Source of the DNA: Aggregatibacter actinomycetemcomitans
GTDB lineage: Bacteria > Pseudomonadota > Gammaproteobacteria > Enterobacterales > Pasteurellaceae
Length of the DNA stretch: 54,599 bases
Direction: 5' to 3'
Assembly: GCA_017160915.1 (NCBI GenBank)
Contig: JACAWG010000056.1
Coordinates: 1-54,599, forward strand
The translations under genes were made by a program, and so were the position numbers. The notes under the pieces are model-generated. The model had not been told where the DNA came from, searched no databases, and saw only the letters and a program-made list of their open reading frames with translations. Within the stretch, counting starts at the first letter, position 1. Every line of letters begins with the position of its first letter. Positions 46,409 through 54,599 of this stretch are shown piece after piece.

Positions 46409-47974
46409 ATGTTAGACGTTGTTGAACTCTCAAGACTGCAGTTTGCTTTAACAGCACTGTATCACTTCATATTTGTGCCATTGACATTGGGGATGTCATT
46501 CATTCTGGTGATTATGGAAACCCTTTATGTGGTCACAGGTAAAGAAGTTTATAAAGATATGACGAAATTCTGGGGTAAGTTATTTGGTATCAACTTTGCC
46601 CTGGGGGTGACAACAGGGATTACCATGGAATTCCAATTCGGTACTAACTGGTCATATTATTCTCATTATGTAGGGGACATCTTTGGGGCTCCTCTTGCCA
46701 TTGAAGCGTTACTGGCATTCTTCTTAGAATCTACCTTCGTCGGTTTATTCTTCTTCGGGTGGGATCGTTTAAGTAAAGGTAAGCACCTTTTGGCAACTTA
46801 TTGTGTTGCGTTCGGTTCAAATCTTTCCGCCATGTGGATTTTGGTGGCGAACGGTTGGATGCAGTCTCCGGTCGGTTCCGAATTTAACTTTGAAACCATG
46901 CGAATGGAAATGACCAGTTTCATGGATTTATGGCTGAACCCGATTGCACAAAGTAAATTCTTACACACCTTATCTGCGGGTTATGTTTCCGGTGCGTTCT
47001 TCGTATTGGCAATCAGTGCTTATTATTTGTTAAAAGGGCGCGATATCGGTTTTGCCAAACGTTCTTTCTCCGTTGCCTCCACTTTCGGCATTATCGCTGT
47101 GGTTTCCGTGTTAATCATGGGGGACGAATCCGGTTATGAAATCGGTCACGCGCAACCGACTAAATTGGCTGCAATGGAAGGTGAATGGCATACCCAACCG
47201 GCTCCGGCAGCCTGGAATATGATTATTGTTCCAAACCAAGCAGAGCAAAAAAATGATTTCGCATTGCAAATTCCATACGCGGCAGGGATTATCGTTACCC
47301 GTTCATTTGACAAGCAATTCAGCGGTTTGATTGATTTGCAGGAACGTAATCTTGAGCGTGTGCGTAGCGGTATTCAAGCCTATGCCTTATTACAACAACT
47401 GAGAGCAGAGAAAAAGGCAAATGGTCAGGCAAGTGAAGAAACAAAAGCGAAATTTAATGAAGTCCAAAAAGACTTAGGCTTCGGCTTATTGTTAAAACGC
47501 TATACCGATAACGTCGTTGATGCTACCGAAGAACAAATTAAACAAGCGGCGGCAGATACGATTCCTAAAGTGGCGCCGACATTTTGGTCTTTCCGCTCGA
47601 TGATGGCTGCCGGTGGTGCGATTTTACTGTTAATGCTACTTGCTTTTGTACAAAACGTTCGTAAGACCGTAGGTCGTAGCCCGTTATTATTAAAAGCATT
47701 ATTATGGGGCTTACCATTGCCGTGGATTGGCATTGAGTGCGGTTGGTTCTTAGCGGAATACGGTCGTCAACCGTGGGCGATTTATGAAGCGTTGCCGGTA
47801 GGTGTTTCCGCTTCTAAACTGGCGCCGGGCGATTTGTGGTTCTCTATCGGTTTAATTTGTGCGCTATATACCTTATTCCTCGTCGTAGAAATGTACTTAA
47901 TGTTTAAATACGGCAGATTGGGTCCAAGTGCATTAAAAACCGGTCGTTATTATTTCGAACAATCCTCTAAATAA
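46409..47974 (+). CDS. cydA: Cytochrome bd ubiquinol oxidase subunit I
   Basis: Main catalytic subunit of the high-affinity oxidase: quinol oxidation at the Q loop and the three hemes (b558, b595, d). The 521-residue chain includes H19 (heme ligand) in [26 protein letters not shown], and the Q-loop segment [20 protein letters not shown]. Length is almost identical to E. coli CydA (522). Probably activated by FNR and also an expected ArcA target. Confidence 0.97.
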   Translation: MLDVVELSRLQFALTALYHFIFVPLTLGMSFILVIMETLYVVTGKEVYKDMTKFWGKLFGINFALGVTTGITMEFQFGTNWSYYSHYVGDIFGAPLAIEALLAFFLESTFVGLFFFGWDRLSKGKHLLATYCVAFGSNLSAMWILVANGWMQSPVGSEFNFETMRMEMTSFMDLWLNPIAQSKFLHTLSAGYVSGAFFVLAISAYYLLKGRDIGFAKRSFSVASTFGIIAVVSVLIMGDESGYEIGHAQPTKLAAMEGEWHTQPAPAAWNMIIVPNQAEQKNDFALQIPYAAGIIVTRSFDKQFSGLIDLQERNLERVRSGIQAYALLQQLRAEKKANGQASEETKAKFNEVQKDLGFGLLLKRYTDNVVDATEEQIKQAAADTIPKVAPTFWSFRSMMAAGGAILLLMLLAFVQNVRKTVGRSPLLLKALLWGLPLPWIGIECGWFLAEYGRQPWAIYEALPVGVSASKLAPGDLWFSIGLICALYTLFLVVEMYLMFKYGRLGPSALKTGRYYFEQSSK

Positions 47975-47988
47975 GCAGGAGCTTAACT

Positions 47989-49125
47989 ATGCTTGATTAT
48001 GAATTTCTACGTTTCGTATGGTGGATCCTAGTTTGCGTATTGCTTATTGGGTTTGCCGTTACCGATGGTTTTGATATGGGCGTTTTAAATCTGTTACCGT
48101 TTACCGGTAAAAAAGAAGTTGAAAAGCGCATTATGATTAACACCATCGCGCCGCACTGGGATGGCAACCAAGTTTGGTTGTTAACTGCCGGTGGTGCAAT
48201 GTTTGCTGCATGGCCGTTAGTCTATGCGACATCATTCTCCGGTTTCTTCATTGCGATGATTTTAGTGTTAGCAGCTTTATTCTTCCGCCCTGTCGGTTTT
48301 GAATATCGCGCTAAAATTGATAACCCGACCTGGCGTAAAGCGTGGGACTGGGGTTTATTTATCGGTGGTTTCGTGCCATCTCTGGTATTCGGTGTGGCAT
48401 TCGGTAACTTATTACAAGGTGTTCCATTTGAATTCAATGAGTTACAACAAGTACAATACACCGGCACATTCTTTGAATTGTTAAATCCGTTTGCGTTACT
48501 TTGTGGTGTGATTAGCTTAGCAATGTTAACCACCCATGGTGCGAACTGGCTGCAAATGAAAACCACGTCAGAGTTGCGTGAACGAGCCCGTGTGATTTCC
48601 CAAGTGGGCGCAATCGTGACATTAATTGCCTTTGTATTGGCAGGGGTATGGTTATCTTTCAAAGACGGTTTTGTCGTCACCAGCGTGATTGATCATAACG
48701 CGCCTTCCAACCCGATTGGTAAAGAAGTGGCAGTACAAGCCGGTGCTTGGTTTAACAACTATAAAGAAATGCCGATTTTATGGTTATTCCCGGCATTAGC
48801 CGTGGGGGGGGCGTTGCTTAATGTGATGTTCTCGAAAGCAAATCGCTGTGGTTTCGCTTTCTTGTTCTCATCATTAACCATGGCAGGCGTGATTTTAACT
48901 GCCGCAATCGCTATGTTCCCGTTTGTGATGCCATCCATTTCTCATCCGGAAATGAGTTTGTTAATGTGGGATGCCACATCAAGTAAATTAACCTTAACTT
49001 TAATGTTCTTCCTAGCATTAATTTTTGTGGTGATTCTGCTTTCTTACACCATTTGGGCGTACTACAAAATGTTCGGTCGTATTGACAGCAGCTTCATTGA
49101 AGAAAACAAAAACTCATTATATTAA
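47989..49125 (+). CDS. cydB: Cytochrome bd ubiquinol oxidase subunit II
   Basis: Second structural subunit of cytochrome bd, 378 residues with about nine helices. MLDYEFLRFVWWILVCVLLI and VTDGFDMGVLNLLPF are diagnostic of CydB, along with NTIAPHWDGNQVWLLTAGGA. It follows cydA by 14 bases with AGGAG. Confidence 0.97.
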   Translation: MLDYEFLRFVWWILVCVLLIGFAVTDGFDMGVLNLLPFTGKKEVEKRIMINTIAPHWDGNQVWLLTAGGAMFAAWPLVYATSFSGFFIAMILVLAALFFRPVGFEYRAKIDNPTWRKAWDWGLFIGGFVPSLVFGVAFGNLLQGVPFEFNELQQVQYTGTFFELLNPFALLCGVISLAMLTTHGANWLQMKTTSELRERARVISQVGAIVTLIAFVLAGVWLSFKDGFVVTSVIDHNAPSNPIGKEVAVQAGAWFNNYKEMPILWLFPALAVGGALLNVMFSKANRCGFAFLFSSLTMAGVILTAAIAMFPFVMPSISHPEMSLLMWDATSSKLTLTLMFFLALIFVVILLSYTIWAYYKMFGRIDSSFIEENKNSLY

Positions 49126-49136
49126 GGAGAAATATT

Positions 49137-49235
49137 ATGTTTTATGTTATCTGGGTATTGGGTGTTTTGTTAGCCATTATGCTAAGTGTGGTCGTGACCA
49201 TCAGCATTGAAAAAACAGGTAAATTTGACGAGTAA
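49137..49235 (+). CDS. cydX: Cytochrome bd small subunit CydX
   Basis: A 32-residue single-helix protein, MFYVIWVLGVLLAIMLSVVV then TISIEKTGKFDE. CydX is needed for stable, active cytochrome bd. AAGGAG precedes the ATG, and it sits 11 bases after cydB and 4 bases before ybgE, as in E. coli. Confidence 0.92.
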   Translation: MFYVIWVLGVLLAIMLSVVVTISIEKTGKFDE

Positions 49236-49239
49236 TTGA

Positions 49240-49527
49240 ATGATTAACTCATTGTACCAATCACTAAATAAGGGTTCGTTTCGAACCCTTTCATTTATTT
49301 TGGCTCTAATACTCACGATATTTTTCTTTTTCAATGTCAATCAGTTTGCCACACAACTAAGAGCGGTCGAATTTTATTACGTTTTTGGTTTGATTTGGGG
49401 AACGATGATCTTATGGATACACGGCATTGGATTTGAAATTCGACTAAGCCTATGGCGTGCGATTTTCATGCCTTTGATTGGTTATATCGCGGGAATCGGC
49501 GCGCTACTGCATAATCTGGCAAGCTAA
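49240..49527 (+). CDS. ybgE: Cyd operon protein YbgE
   Basis: A 95-residue protein with three helices and the pattern of YbgE, found only next to cydABX: LNKGSFRTLSFILALILTIF, then WIHGIGFEIRLSLWRAIF. Function is not established. The start lies 4 bases after the cydX stop. Confidence 0.88.
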   Translation: MINSLYQSLNKGSFRTLSFILALILTIFFFFNVNQFATQLRAVEFYYVFGLIWGTMILWIHGIGFEIRLSLWRAIFMPLIGYIAGIGALLHNLAS

Positions 49528-49642
49528 AATAGAATCATTAATATTTTGAATAAGTATGATTTCAGGCTTGCCAATCATTTTTAGGCACTCTAAAATAACC
49601 GACTTCCTGCATTCTAAATTCCCGTAGGGTAAGGAAGAAAGA

Positions 49643-50047
49643 TTGGAGCAAAACGTTTTTCGCTATTTCGTTCGTGTTTATTATGAAGATACCGATGCAG
49701 GTGGAGTAGTTTATCACGCACGCTATTTGCATTTTCTGGAGCGTGCCAGAACGGAATGTTTAAGAGAATTTAATTTTTCCCAACAAGCATTATTAAATGA
49801 GAATAAAGGGGCTTTCGTCGTTAAATCAATGAACATTGATTACTGTGTTGCGGCGAAATTAGACGATTTGTTACAAGTGGAAACCGCTGTGACCGAGCTA
49901 AAAGGGGCTTCAATTATTTTTTCTCAAACGATTAAACGGGATGATGTCCTTTTATGTCGGGCTACCGTTAAGGTAGCCTATGTTGATCTTGGTAAGATGA
50001 AACCGGTGGCAATTCCACAGGAAATCAAGACAACCTTAATCAAGTAA
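49643..50047 (+). CDS. ybgC: Acyl-CoA thioesterase YbgC
   Basis: Hotdog-fold thioesterase of the tol-pal cluster, 134 residues, with the active-site segment [20 protein letters not shown] (D18 conserved). It probably starts at TTG (49643) behind AAGGAAG, since the next in-frame ATG would remove the active site. In E. coli YbgC associates with phospholipid and acyl-carrier enzymes at the membrane. Confidence 0.93.
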   Translation: MEQNVFRYFVRVYYEDTDAGGVVYHARYLHFLERARTECLREFNFSQQALLNENKGAFVVKSMNIDYCVAAKLDDLLQVETAVTELKGASIIFSQTIKRDDVLLCRATVKVAYVDLGKMKPVAIPQEIKTTLIK

Positions 50048-50076
50048 CAATTAACCAGTTGTTTTCGGAGTATGTA

Positions 50077-50766
50077 ATGACCGCAGAGTTAAACTTTTTA
50101 GATTTATTTCTAAAAGCGAGTATCGTAGTTCAGCTCGTTATCTTAATTTTAATCATTTTCTCAATTACCTCTTGGGCTATTATTATTCAACGTAGCCGCG
50201 TGTTAACCAGGGCGTTGAAAGAATCCATGGCATTTGAAGATCGCTTTTGGTCCGGCGAAGATTTAAATAAACTGTACGAAGGTTTATCCAACCGTCGCGA
50301 CGGATTAACCGGCAGCGAACAGATTTTCTATGTGGGATTTAAAGAATTTTCCCGCTTAAAACAAGCCAATCCGGATGCGCCTGAAGCCATTATTCAAGGC
50401 AGCACCCGTGCGATGAACTTATCCATGAACCGTGAAATTGAAGATTTGGAAACCCGCGTGCCGTTTTTGGCAACGGTGGCATCCATCAGTCCGTATATCG
50501 GTTTGTTCGGTACAGTTTGGGGGATTATGCACGCGTTCATGTCTTTAAGCGGCGCAAAACAAGCCACGTTGCAAATGGTGGCGCCGGGCATTGCGGAAGC
50601 GTTAATTGCAACGGCTATCGGTTTGTTTGCTGCGATTCCTGCGGTAATGGCATATAACCGTTTAAGTTTGCGTGTGAATAAACTTGAGCAAAATTACGGC
50701 AATTTCATTGATGAATTTACCACCATTTTGCACCGTCAAGTGTTTGGTAAAAACCATCACAATTAA
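50077..50766 (+). CDS. tolQ: Tol-Pal system proton channel subunit TolQ
   Basis: Inner-membrane motor subunit homologous to ExbB/MotA, 229 residues with three helices: [20 protein letters not shown], then [20 protein letters not shown] and [20 protein letters not shown]. The start at 50077 (MTAELNF) follows CGGAG at 50066-50070; a start six codons upstream is rejected. Confidence 0.96.
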   Translation: MTAELNFLDLFLKASIVVQLVILILIIFSITSWAIIIQRSRVLTRALKESMAFEDRFWSGEDLNKLYEGLSNRRDGLTGSEQIFYVGFKEFSRLKQANPDAPEAIIQGSTRAMNLSMNREIEDLETRVPFLATVASISPYIGLFGTVWGIMHAFMSLSGAKQATLQMVAPGIAEALIATAIGLFAAIPAVMAYNRLSLRVNKLEQNYGNFIDEFTTILHRQVFGKNHHN

Positions 50767-50782
50767 TTTACCGAAAATTCTT

Positions 50783-50808
50783 ACCGCACTTTATGCTAAA
50801 AGTGCGGT
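50783..50808 (+). terminator. Inverted USS hairpin between tolQ and tolR
   Basis: ACCGCACTTT (50783-50792) and AAAGTGCGGT (50799-50808) pair around a 6-base loop, followed by CATTATTTTAAG. Probably a leaky terminator or mRNA-stability hairpin inside the operon. Confidence 0.6.
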
Positions 50809-50851
50809 CATTATTTTAAGCGTTTTTAGATTACAGATTTAGAAGGTTGAT

Positions 50852-51274
50852 ATGTCTTATCGTCGCCAGCGCCGTGATATAAAATCCGAAATCAATATTG
50901 TTCCGTTTTTGGACGTGCTTTTAGTATTGGTTTTAATTTTTATGGCTACCGCGCCCATTATTAGTCAAAGCGTAGAAGTTGAACTGCCGGATGCGGTTCA
51001 AAGTCAAAATGTTTCTACGGAAGACAAAACACCGGTGATTTTAGAAGTGTCGGGAATTGGTCAGTACGCCATTTCAATCGGCGGCACCCGTACGGAAAAT
51101 CTTACCGAAGATATGGTTACCCAATTATCAAAACAAGAATTTGATAAAGATAACAATACAATGTTCTTAGTCGGCGGTGCCAAGGAAGTGCCTTATGAAG
51201 AGGTTATTAAAGCGCTCAATTTGCTTCATCTTGCCGGCATCAAATCCGTTGGTTTGATGACAAACCCAATTTAA
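50852..51274 (+). CDS. tolR: Tol-Pal system protein TolR
   Basis: A 140-residue single-helix protein of the ExbD/TolR family, with the proton-path aspartate D21 in NIVPFLDVLLVLVLIFMA and a periplasmic domain ending GIKSVGLMTNPI. AGAAGG precedes the ATG. Confidence 0.96.
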   Translation: MSYRRQRRDIKSEINIVPFLDVLLVLVLIFMATAPIISQSVEVELPDAVQSQNVSTEDKTPVILEVSGIGQYAISIGGTRTENLTEDMVTQLSKQEFDKDNNTMFLVGGAKEVPYEEVIKALNLLHLAGIKSVGLMTNPI

Positions 51275-51290
51275 TTAAATAGGTAACATT

Positions 51291-52541
51291 GTGCAGAATA
51301 AGCGACAAAAAGGTGATGTTGATGCAGTTGTGATTTCCATCATAATGCACTTAGCGTTATTCGGATTGTTAATCTTAAGCTCGCTCTACCATAATATTGA
51401 CATTATGGGCGGCGGTGAAGGCGATAACGGTGAAGTTATCGGCGCCGTGATGGTTGATACGGGTTCGGCAGCGCAGGAGTGGGGTCGAATTCAACAACAG
51501 AAAAAAGGTCAGGCGGACAGACAAAAGAAACAAGCCCTCGAAGACCAAAAACGTGAAGAACAGAAGCGGGAAGAAGAAAAACAACAAGAAGCGTTAAAAG
51601 AGCAACAACGTCAACAGGAAATTGCCCGTCAAAAAGAACTGGAACAGCAAAAAGAGCTGGAAAGACAAAAGCTTTTGGCTGAACAGAAAAAACAACAGGA
51701 AGAGAAAGCCCGCTTAGAAGCCTTGGAAAAACAAAAACAGGCAGAAGAAGCGAAAGCCAAACAAGCGGCTGAAGCCGCTAAGCTAAAAGCTGAAGCGGAG
51801 GCAAAACGTTTGGCGGCCGCCGCAAAACAAGCGGAAGAAGAAGCCAAAGCGAAAGCGCAGGCAGCAGAGAAAGCAAAACAAGAGGCAAAAGCCAAAGCAG
51901 AGGCGGAAGCCAAGGCTAAAGCGGAAGCGCAAGCTAAAGCGAAGGCAGAAGCTGATGCAAAAGCCAAAGCGGATGCCGACGCAAAAGCTAAAGCCGATGC
52001 GAAAGCAAAAGCGGACGCAGAAGCAAAAGCCAAGGCTGATGCGAAAGCCAAAGCGGACGCTAAAGCGAAAGCTGACGCCAAGGCTAAGGCAGATGCGGAA
52101 GCCAAAGCGAAAGCGGATGCGCAACGTCGAGCCGATCAAAATGCATTGGATGATTTCTTTAATGGCGGTGATGTGGGTGGCGGTAGCGCTTCACAAGGCG
52201 GTAACGCAAATAAACAAGGCAGCCAGGGTTCCGGCGCTTCAATGGGTGCAGGCGATGGCGGCAAAACAGGTTCCGCTTATGCCGGTGTTATTTATTCTTC
52301 CATCAAACCGTATTTCCGTGGTGATACGCGTTTTATCGGTAAAGTTTGTGACATAAAAATGGAAATTGCCAGCGACGGTACAATTTTGTCGTATGAGAAA
52401 AAATCCGGTCCGAACGATTTGTGTGCCGCTGCGTTAAATGCGATCTCACAAGCTAAGAAAATGCGCAGAGCGCCGACGCCGGAAGAATACGAAATGTTCA
52501 AAAGTTTTACTTTAGGTTTCGACCCAAGAAAAGTGCGGTAG
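51291..52541 (+). CDS. tolA: Tol-Pal system protein TolA
   Basis: Inner-membrane protein that spans the periplasm and links TolQR to Pal/TolB. The 416-residue chain starts at GTG (51291) behind AGGTAAC. One helix (AVVISIIMHLALFGLLILSS) is followed by a long Lys/Ala/Glu/Gln coiled region (about 75-285) that includes near-perfect KAKADA repeats. The globular domain III (about 330-416) carries YFRGDTRFIGKVCDIKMEIA. The last codons and the stop (AAA GTG CGG TAG) are made by a USS that also forms a hairpin with the next USS. Confidence 0.95.
   Translation: MQNKRQKGDVDAVVISIIMHLALFGLLILSSLYHNIDIMGGGEGDNGEVIGAVMVDTGSAAQEWGRIQQQKKGQADRQKKQALEDQKREEQKREEEKQQEALKEQQRQQEIARQKELEQQKELERQKLLAEQKKQQEEKARLEALEKQKQAEEAKAKQAAEAAKLKAEAEAKRLAAAAKQAEEEAKAKAQAAEKAKQEAKAKAEAEAKAKAEAQAKAKAEADAKAKADADAKAKADAKAKADAEAKAKADAKAKADAKAKADAKAKADAEAKAKADAQRRADQNALDDFFNGGDVGGGSASQGGNANKQGSQGSGASMGAGDGGKTGSAYAGVIYSSIKPYFRGDTRFIGKVCDIKMEIASDGTILSYEKKSGPNDLCAAALNAISQAKKMRRAPTPEEYEMFKSFTLGFDPRKVR
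51840..52130 (+). repeat. KAKADA-type tandem repeat within tolA
   Basis: Imperfect 18-base units encoding KAKADA/KAEAEA variants run through domain II. Synonymous codons vary between units (GCC, GCG, GCT, GCA), so this is an old repeat, but length variation by slippage is possible. Confidence 0.7.
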
Positions 52542-52558
52542 ATTTTTACCGCACTTTT
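52529..52558 (+). terminator. Inverted USS hairpin overlapping the tolA stop
   Basis: AAAAGTGCGGTA (52529-52540) pairs with TACCGCACTTTT (52547-52558) around GATTTT. The stem covers the end of tolA and precedes tolB by 17 bases. It may reduce read-through into tolB-pal. Confidence 0.75.
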
Positions 52559-52575
52559 AAACAATAGGAGAAAAA

Positions 52576-53856
52576 ATGAAAGTAGTTATTCGAATTTTCA
52601 GCTTATTTATTATGCTGTTAGGGCTTACTTCGGTAGCCCGTGCAGAAGTGCGAATCGTGATTGATGAAGTCATGGATTCCGCCCGTCCTATCGCTGTCGT
52701 ACCGTTTAAATGGAACGGTCCTGGCAGTGCGCCGGCGAATATTGCTGAGATTATTTCCGCAGATTTACGTAATAGCGGTAAATTTAATCCGTTGCCGGAA
52801 AGCAAAATGCCGCAACAGCCGACTTCGGCTTCCGAAGTCAATCCGGAAGCATGGTCCGCATTAGGCATTGAAGCCGTTATTGTGGGGCAGGTTACGCCTT
52901 CAAATGGTGGCTTTGATATTGCTTACCAACTGGTTGATACCATGGGCAGTGCCGGTTCAATCTTGTCACAAAATCAATATACGGTAACGCAAAAATGGTT
53001 GCGTTACGGCGCGCATACGGTAAGTGATGAAGCATTTGAAAAACTGACCGGTATTCGTGGCGCATTCAGAACCCGTATCGCTTATGTCGTGCAAAAAAAT
53101 GGCGGTTCTCAGCCTTATGAAGTGCGCGTAGCGGATTATGACGGTTTTAATCAATTTATCGTGAATAGAAGTTCTCAACCGTTTATGTCGCCGGCATGGT
53201 CACCGGACGGCAAAAAACTCGCTTATGTATCCTTTGAAAACAAGAAAGCGCAAATCATCTTGCAGGATCTTGGTTCTATGGCACGTAAAGTGGTTGCTTC
53301 TTTCCCGGGACATAACGGTGCGCCGGCATTTTCACCGGATGGTTCCAGACTTGCATTTGCCTCTTCAAAAGACGGCGTGTTAAATATTTATGTGGTTAAT
53401 TTAGGCAGTGGACAGATTTCTCAGTTAACCAGCGGTGCAGGTAATAATACCGAACCGTCATGGTCGCCTGACGGTCAATCCATCGTGTTCACTTCCGATA
53501 GAGGCGGTTCGCCGCAGGTTTATCGCATGAGCGCATCCGGTGGCGGTGCTTCTCTTGTCGGTGGACGCGGTAGCGGTCAAATCAGTTCAGATGGTAGTAC
53601 CTTAGTCATGATCGATGGAAGCAATAACATCGTGAAAAGAGATTTGACATCTGGCAGTTCGGAGGTGTTAAGTTCCACCTTCTTAGATGAAAGCCCGAGC
53701 ATTTCACCAAACGGCATCATGATTATTTATAGTTCTACCCAAGGCTTAGGAAAGGTGCTACAATTAGTGTCCACTGACGGTCGCTTCAAAGCACGTTTAC
53801 CTGGGAATGATGGACAAGTTAAATTTCCAGCTTGGTCACCATACTTAACTAAATAA
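52576..53856 (+). CDS. tolB: Tol-Pal system beta-propeller TolB
   Basis: Periplasmic protein that binds Pal and TolA. The 426-residue chain has a signal peptide ending SVARA, an N-terminal alpha/beta domain (to about 165), and a six-bladed propeller with repeated [12 protein letters not shown]-type blades ([58 protein letters not shown]). AGGAG precedes the ATG. Confidence 0.97.
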   Translation: MKVVIRIFSLFIMLLGLTSVARAEVRIVIDEVMDSARPIAVVPFKWNGPGSAPANIAEIISADLRNSGKFNPLPESKMPQQPTSASEVNPEAWSALGIEAVIVGQVTPSNGGFDIAYQLVDTMGSAGSILSQNQYTVTQKWLRYGAHTVSDEAFEKLTGIRGAFRTRIAYVVQKNGGSQPYEVRVADYDGFNQFIVNRSSQPFMSPAWSPDGKKLAYVSFENKKAQIILQDLGSMARKVVASFPGHNGAPAFSPDGSRLAFASSKDGVLNIYVVNLGSGQISQLTSGAGNNTEPSWSPDGQSIVFTSDRGGSPQVYRMSASGGGASLVGGRGSGQISSDGSTLVMIDGSNNIVKRDLTSGSSEVLSSTFLDESPSISPNGIMIIYSSTQGLGKVLQLVSTDGRFKARLPGNDGQVKFPAWSPYLTK

Positions 53857-53870
53857 ACAAGGAGAAATCA

Positions 53871-54338
53871 ATGAATAAATTTACGAAAGCATTGTTAGTT
53901 GCTGGTTCTGTGGCTGTGTTAGCGGCTTGTGGATCATCCAACAAAAACGAAAGCGGCAATGGTAGCAATAATGGTCAAACATTTGGTGGCTATTCCGTTC
54001 AAGATTTACAACAACGCTACAACACTGTGTACTTCGGCTTTGACAAATATGATATTGAAGGTGAATACACTCAAATCTTAGATGCTCACGCAGCATACTT
54101 AAATGCAACACCGGCAACAAGCGTGCGTGTTGAAGGCAATACCGACGAACGCGGTACGCCTGAATACAACATGGCATTAGGTGAACGTCGTGCGCATGCA
54201 GTACAAAACTTCTTAACATCTAAAGGTGTACAAGCAGGTCAAGTATCTACCGTTTCTTACGGTGAAGAAAAACCGGCAGTGTTAGGTCATGACGAATCTG
54301 CTTATGCTAAAAACCGTCGTGCAGTGTTAGCATACTAA
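53871..54338 (+). CDS. pal: Peptidoglycan-associated lipoprotein Pal (P6-like)
   Basis: Outer-membrane lipoprotein that anchors to peptidoglycan and completes the Tol-Pal system; the homologue of H. influenzae P6. The 155-residue chain has a lipobox AAC (LLVAGSVAVLAAC), a short Asn/Gly/Ser linker and an OmpA-like domain with VYFGFDKYDIEGEY, VEGNTDERGTPEYN and ALGERRAHAVQNFL. The gene ends with its own terminator; no cpoB (ybgF) follows. Confidence 0.98.
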   Translation: MNKFTKALLVAGSVAVLAACGSSNKNESGNGSNNGQTFGGYSVQDLQQRYNTVYFGFDKYDIEGEYTQILDAHAAYLNATPATSVRVEGNTDERGTPEYNMALGERRAHAVQNFLTSKGVQAGQVSTVSYGEEKPAVLGHDESAYAKNRRAVLAY

Positions 54339-54354
54339 TTTTGCTGGAACGTAT

Positions 54355-54382
54355 AAAAAACCGGGGTTAAGCCCGGTTTTTT
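54355..54382 (+). terminator. Terminator of pal
   Basis: AAAAAACCGGG and CCCGGTTTTTT form a perfect stem with a GTTAAG loop, 16 bases after the pal stop. Confidence 0.93.
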
Positions 54383-54504
54383 GTTGGCATTAATTTACTT
54401 CACCAATAAAAAAACAGCGAAAAAAACGACCGCACTTTATTTGTTTGGAAGCGATTATCTTTGATGAGTATTCAAACAAATAGATAAAAAACTAAAATTT
54501 TTTA

Positions 54505-54532
54505 TTGATTATTAAATTAAAATCAGTATTAT
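54505..54532 (+). promoter_or_regulatory. tRNA-Lys promoter
   Basis: TTGATT (54505-54510), a 16-base spacer and TATTAT (54527-54532), with a GC-rich discriminator (GCCCTCG) typical of stable RNA promoters, 24 bases before the tRNA. Confidence 0.5.
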
Positions 54533-54556
54533 AAGCCCTCGTTGTCAAACGTTAGT

Positions 54557-54599
54557 GGGTCGTTAGCTCAGTCGGTAGAGCAGCGGACTTTTAATCCGT
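54557..54599 (+). tRNA. tRNA-Lys (anticodon UUU), 5' part
   Basis: Only the first 43 bases are in the window. They give the 5' acceptor strand GGGTCGT, the D arm GCTCAGTCGGTAGAGC and a complete anticodon arm CGGAC-TTTTAAT-CCG with anticodon UUU. This matches bacterial tRNA-Lys; the 3' half lies beyond the window. Confidence 0.92.

Noticed and set aside
51629-52105. Long Ala/Ser/Phe-rich ORF on the minus strand opposite tolA.
   Set aside because: It is the complement of the Lys/Ala repeat of TolA; low complexity explains the lack of stops.
51840-52130. Repeats considered as a possible CRISPR or satellite array.
   Set aside because: The units are in-frame with TolA domain II, imperfect and without spacers. 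No CRISPR array is visible in the window.

Overview
This window is a chromosomal segment of a Pasteurellaceae bacterium. The clearest sign is the Haemophilus-type DNA uptake signal sequence (USS), AAGTGCGGT / ACCGCACTT: I find about 50 copies by eye, roughly one per kilobase on both strands, many as head-to-head pairs that double as intergenic hairpins. Gene content (ArcA, ubiquinone and cytochrome bd genes, a P6-like Pal, two L31/L36 type B ribosomal proteins, a DUF5339 protein) and a moderate base composition, richer in G+C than I would expect of H. influenzae, suggest Aggregatibacter. The genus is inference.

Layout. 0.2-4.7 kb: rluC and rne diverge across a long rne leader, followed by tRNA-Ser(UGA). 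4.9-9.5 kb: doxX-like gene and dsbD (minus); a LOG-family gene, the zinc-independent ribosomal pair rpmE2-rpmJ2 and arcA (plus). 9.6-15.2 kb: oppABCDF on the minus strand, with oppA interrupted by one in-frame amber codon. 15.4-18.9 kb: ubiD, smpB, obgE, with an unusual nested inverted repeat between smpB and obgE. 19.0-25.6 kb: a minus-strand cluster running rplU-rpmA-EamA-EamA-YddA-like ABC-TonB-dependent siderophore receptor-(obgE). In E. coli this locus is simply rplU-rpmA-yhbE-obgE, so an iron-uptake-like cassette sits inside a conserved housekeeping operon. 25.9-30.4 kb: ispB, queH, a ubiF-like monooxygenase and miaB. 30.4-33.9 kb: priC, a YuiF/NhaC-like transporter preceded by a histidine leader peptide and a complete attenuator, rnt and gloA. 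34.1-36.7 kb: a large membrane protein that appears to fuse DUF2157, DUF4401 and GDYXXLXY modules. 36.8-45.6 kb: cmoA, then aspS-(small membrane protein)-(Nramp-like transporter)-nudB-yebC-(lipoprotein)-ruvCAB, an enterobacterial-type cluster with three added genes. 45.6-49.5 kb: a DUF5339 protein, then cydABX-ybgE behind a perfect FNR box. 49.6-54.3 kb: ybgC-tolQRAB-pal. The window ends inside a tRNA-Lys(UUU) gene.

Most genes are core functions: RNA processing and modification, translation quality control, recombination, quinone synthesis, microaerobic respiration and envelope integrity. The points that go beyond routine annotation are the histidine attenuator that assigns a substrate to the YuiF-like transporter; the receptor/ABC/EamA insertion at the obg locus; the oppA nonsense codon; the Nramp-family protein without the DPGN and MPH metal motifs; and the repeated use of paired USSs as hairpins, including inside the tol operon, where one USS supplies the last codons and stop of tolA.
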